Below, piece by piece: positions 5,176-5,615 of a stretch of 5,615 nt of DNA. Position 1 is the first letter of the stretch. Each line of letters opens with the position of its first letter. The DNA is from Anaerolineae bacterium (GTDB taxonomy: Bacteria > Chloroflexota > Anaerolineae > Promineifilales > Promineifilaceae), in the NCBI GenBank assembly GCA_014879345.1, contig JACSSI010000371.1, positions 1 to 5,615 of the forward strand, given 5' to 3'. The translations under genes and the position numbers were made by a program. Below the pieces are notes generated by a model. That model was not told the DNA's origin. It searched no databases and saw nothing but the letters and a program-made list of their open reading frames with translations.

Positions 5176-5615
5176 ATGGAAAACGAAACGCAAGAAAAAA
5201 AACGCCGTCGCTGGGAGTGGATTCTATTGTTGCTGGCTATGCTGCTCAGTTTTTTTGCTGTCTTCACGGCGACGGCTATGGCGTTGATGTCTCAGCCAGA
5301 CAAATTAGCAGATGCCAGTATGCTGCCCGTTGGCACGGCTAATTACGGCCAGCTTGATAATGAAAAAGTGCGATTTGGGCAAATTGATGAGGCCGTTTTT
5401 GCGGATGCGACTCAAGATTCAGCCGGTTTGAGAGTGACGCCTGGTACCTCGGGGGAAGCTTCTGGTAATCGCAAAACACCGATTTTTATTGCGTTTGTCA
5501 CACCAGCCCCTTCCCAGACAGCCATCCCTGCTCCTGTGGTGGTGACGATGAATGCGCCGGGAACGGCCGTTCCTACCCAAAATGCCTCAGCCACACCCAC
5601 CACAACCCCGATGCC
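5176..5615 (+). CDS. Membrane-anchored Pro/Thr-rich protein, partial at 3' end
   Basis: The frame is open from the ATG at 5176 to the window edge (146 codons plus two bases), so the C-terminus is missing. The basic N-terminus (MENETQEKKRRRWEW) is followed by one hydrophobic segment at about 16-37 (ILLLLAMLLSFFAVFTATAM). This is typical of an uncleaved signal anchor with the rest outside the cell. Residues about 105-146 become rich in Pro, Thr, Ala and Ser (VTPAPSQTAIPAP...ATPTTTPM), a linker often seen in surface proteins of Chloroflexota before a folded domain. Only five bases separate it from the kinase stop and its own ribosome site is poor, so translational coupling with the kinase is likely. 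The domain that would reveal its function lies beyond the window. A partner or substrate role in the kinase's sensing is a guess. Confidence 0.8.
   Translation, partial: MENETQEKKRRRWEWILLLLAMLLSFFAVFTATAMALMSQPDKLADASMLPVGTANYGQLDNEKVRFGQIDEAVFADATQDSAGLRVTPGTSGEASGNRKTPIFIAFVTPAPSQTAIPAPVVVTMNAPGTAVPTQNASATPTTTPM
5562..5571. repeat. AACGGCCGTT palindrome copy 7
   Basis: A perfect copy, extended by symmetric flanks to GGAACGGCCGTTCC at 5560-5573. It encodes G-T-A-V-P in the Pro/Thr-rich linker. Confidence 0.9.

Noticed and set aside
580..5571. CRISPR array from the repeated palindrome
   Set aside because: The repeats are 10 bp, irregularly spaced by hundreds of bases, and lie inside protein genes. 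There are no spacers and no cas genes.
5412..5603. Minus-strand open frame of 63 codons at the right edge
   Set aside because: It is antisense to the Pro/Thr-rich linker. Its Gly/Val/Ala-rich product is what such a linker gives when read backwards.

Overview
The window looks like chromosomal DNA of a member of the Chloroflexota, probably Anaerolineae-like. This rests on three things: the tmRNA tag (ANTNARSYNALPLAA), which resembles the ANTN...LAA tag I recall for Chloroflexus; a DUF4013 membrane protein; and a membrane-anchored Pro/Thr-rich surface protein. The taxon is an inference, because no rRNA or marker protein is present. Base composition is close to balanced.

Layout from left to right: (1) A minus-strand ssrA (tmRNA) gene at 113-528, with a strong intrinsic terminator at 79-109 and a candidate sigma70 promoter at 563-591. 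(2) A small plus-strand gene at 699-968 for a two-helix membrane protein of unknown function, preceded by a 19-bp dyad. (3) A convergent minus-strand MerR-family regulator at 1015-1779. Its upstream region holds a 16-bp dyad in a 19-bp promoter spacer, the classic MerR arrangement. (4) A divergent plus-strand DUF4013 polytopic membrane protein at 1949-2701, closed by a good intrinsic terminator at 2734-2773. (5) A new transcription unit: a Cache-HAMP-PAS sensor histidine kinase at 2918-5170. Five bases after its stop comes the start of a signal-anchored Pro/Thr-rich protein at 5176, which runs off the window.

How the parts relate: the MerR protein probably controls its own promoter and may control the divergent DUF4013 gene. 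The histidine kinase and the following surface-anchored protein look translationally coupled and may form an envelope-sensing unit. No response regulator is visible. ssrA is a stand-alone housekeeping RNA gene.

The most unusual signal is not a gene. The 10-bp palindrome AACGGCCGTT occurs six times perfectly, and a seventh time with one mismatch, in 5.6 kb; about 0.005 copies are expected by chance. The copies lie in four different protein genes, in all three reading frames, and in the ssrA promoter. That points to selection or a process acting on DNA, like the HIP1 palindrome of cyanobacteria.
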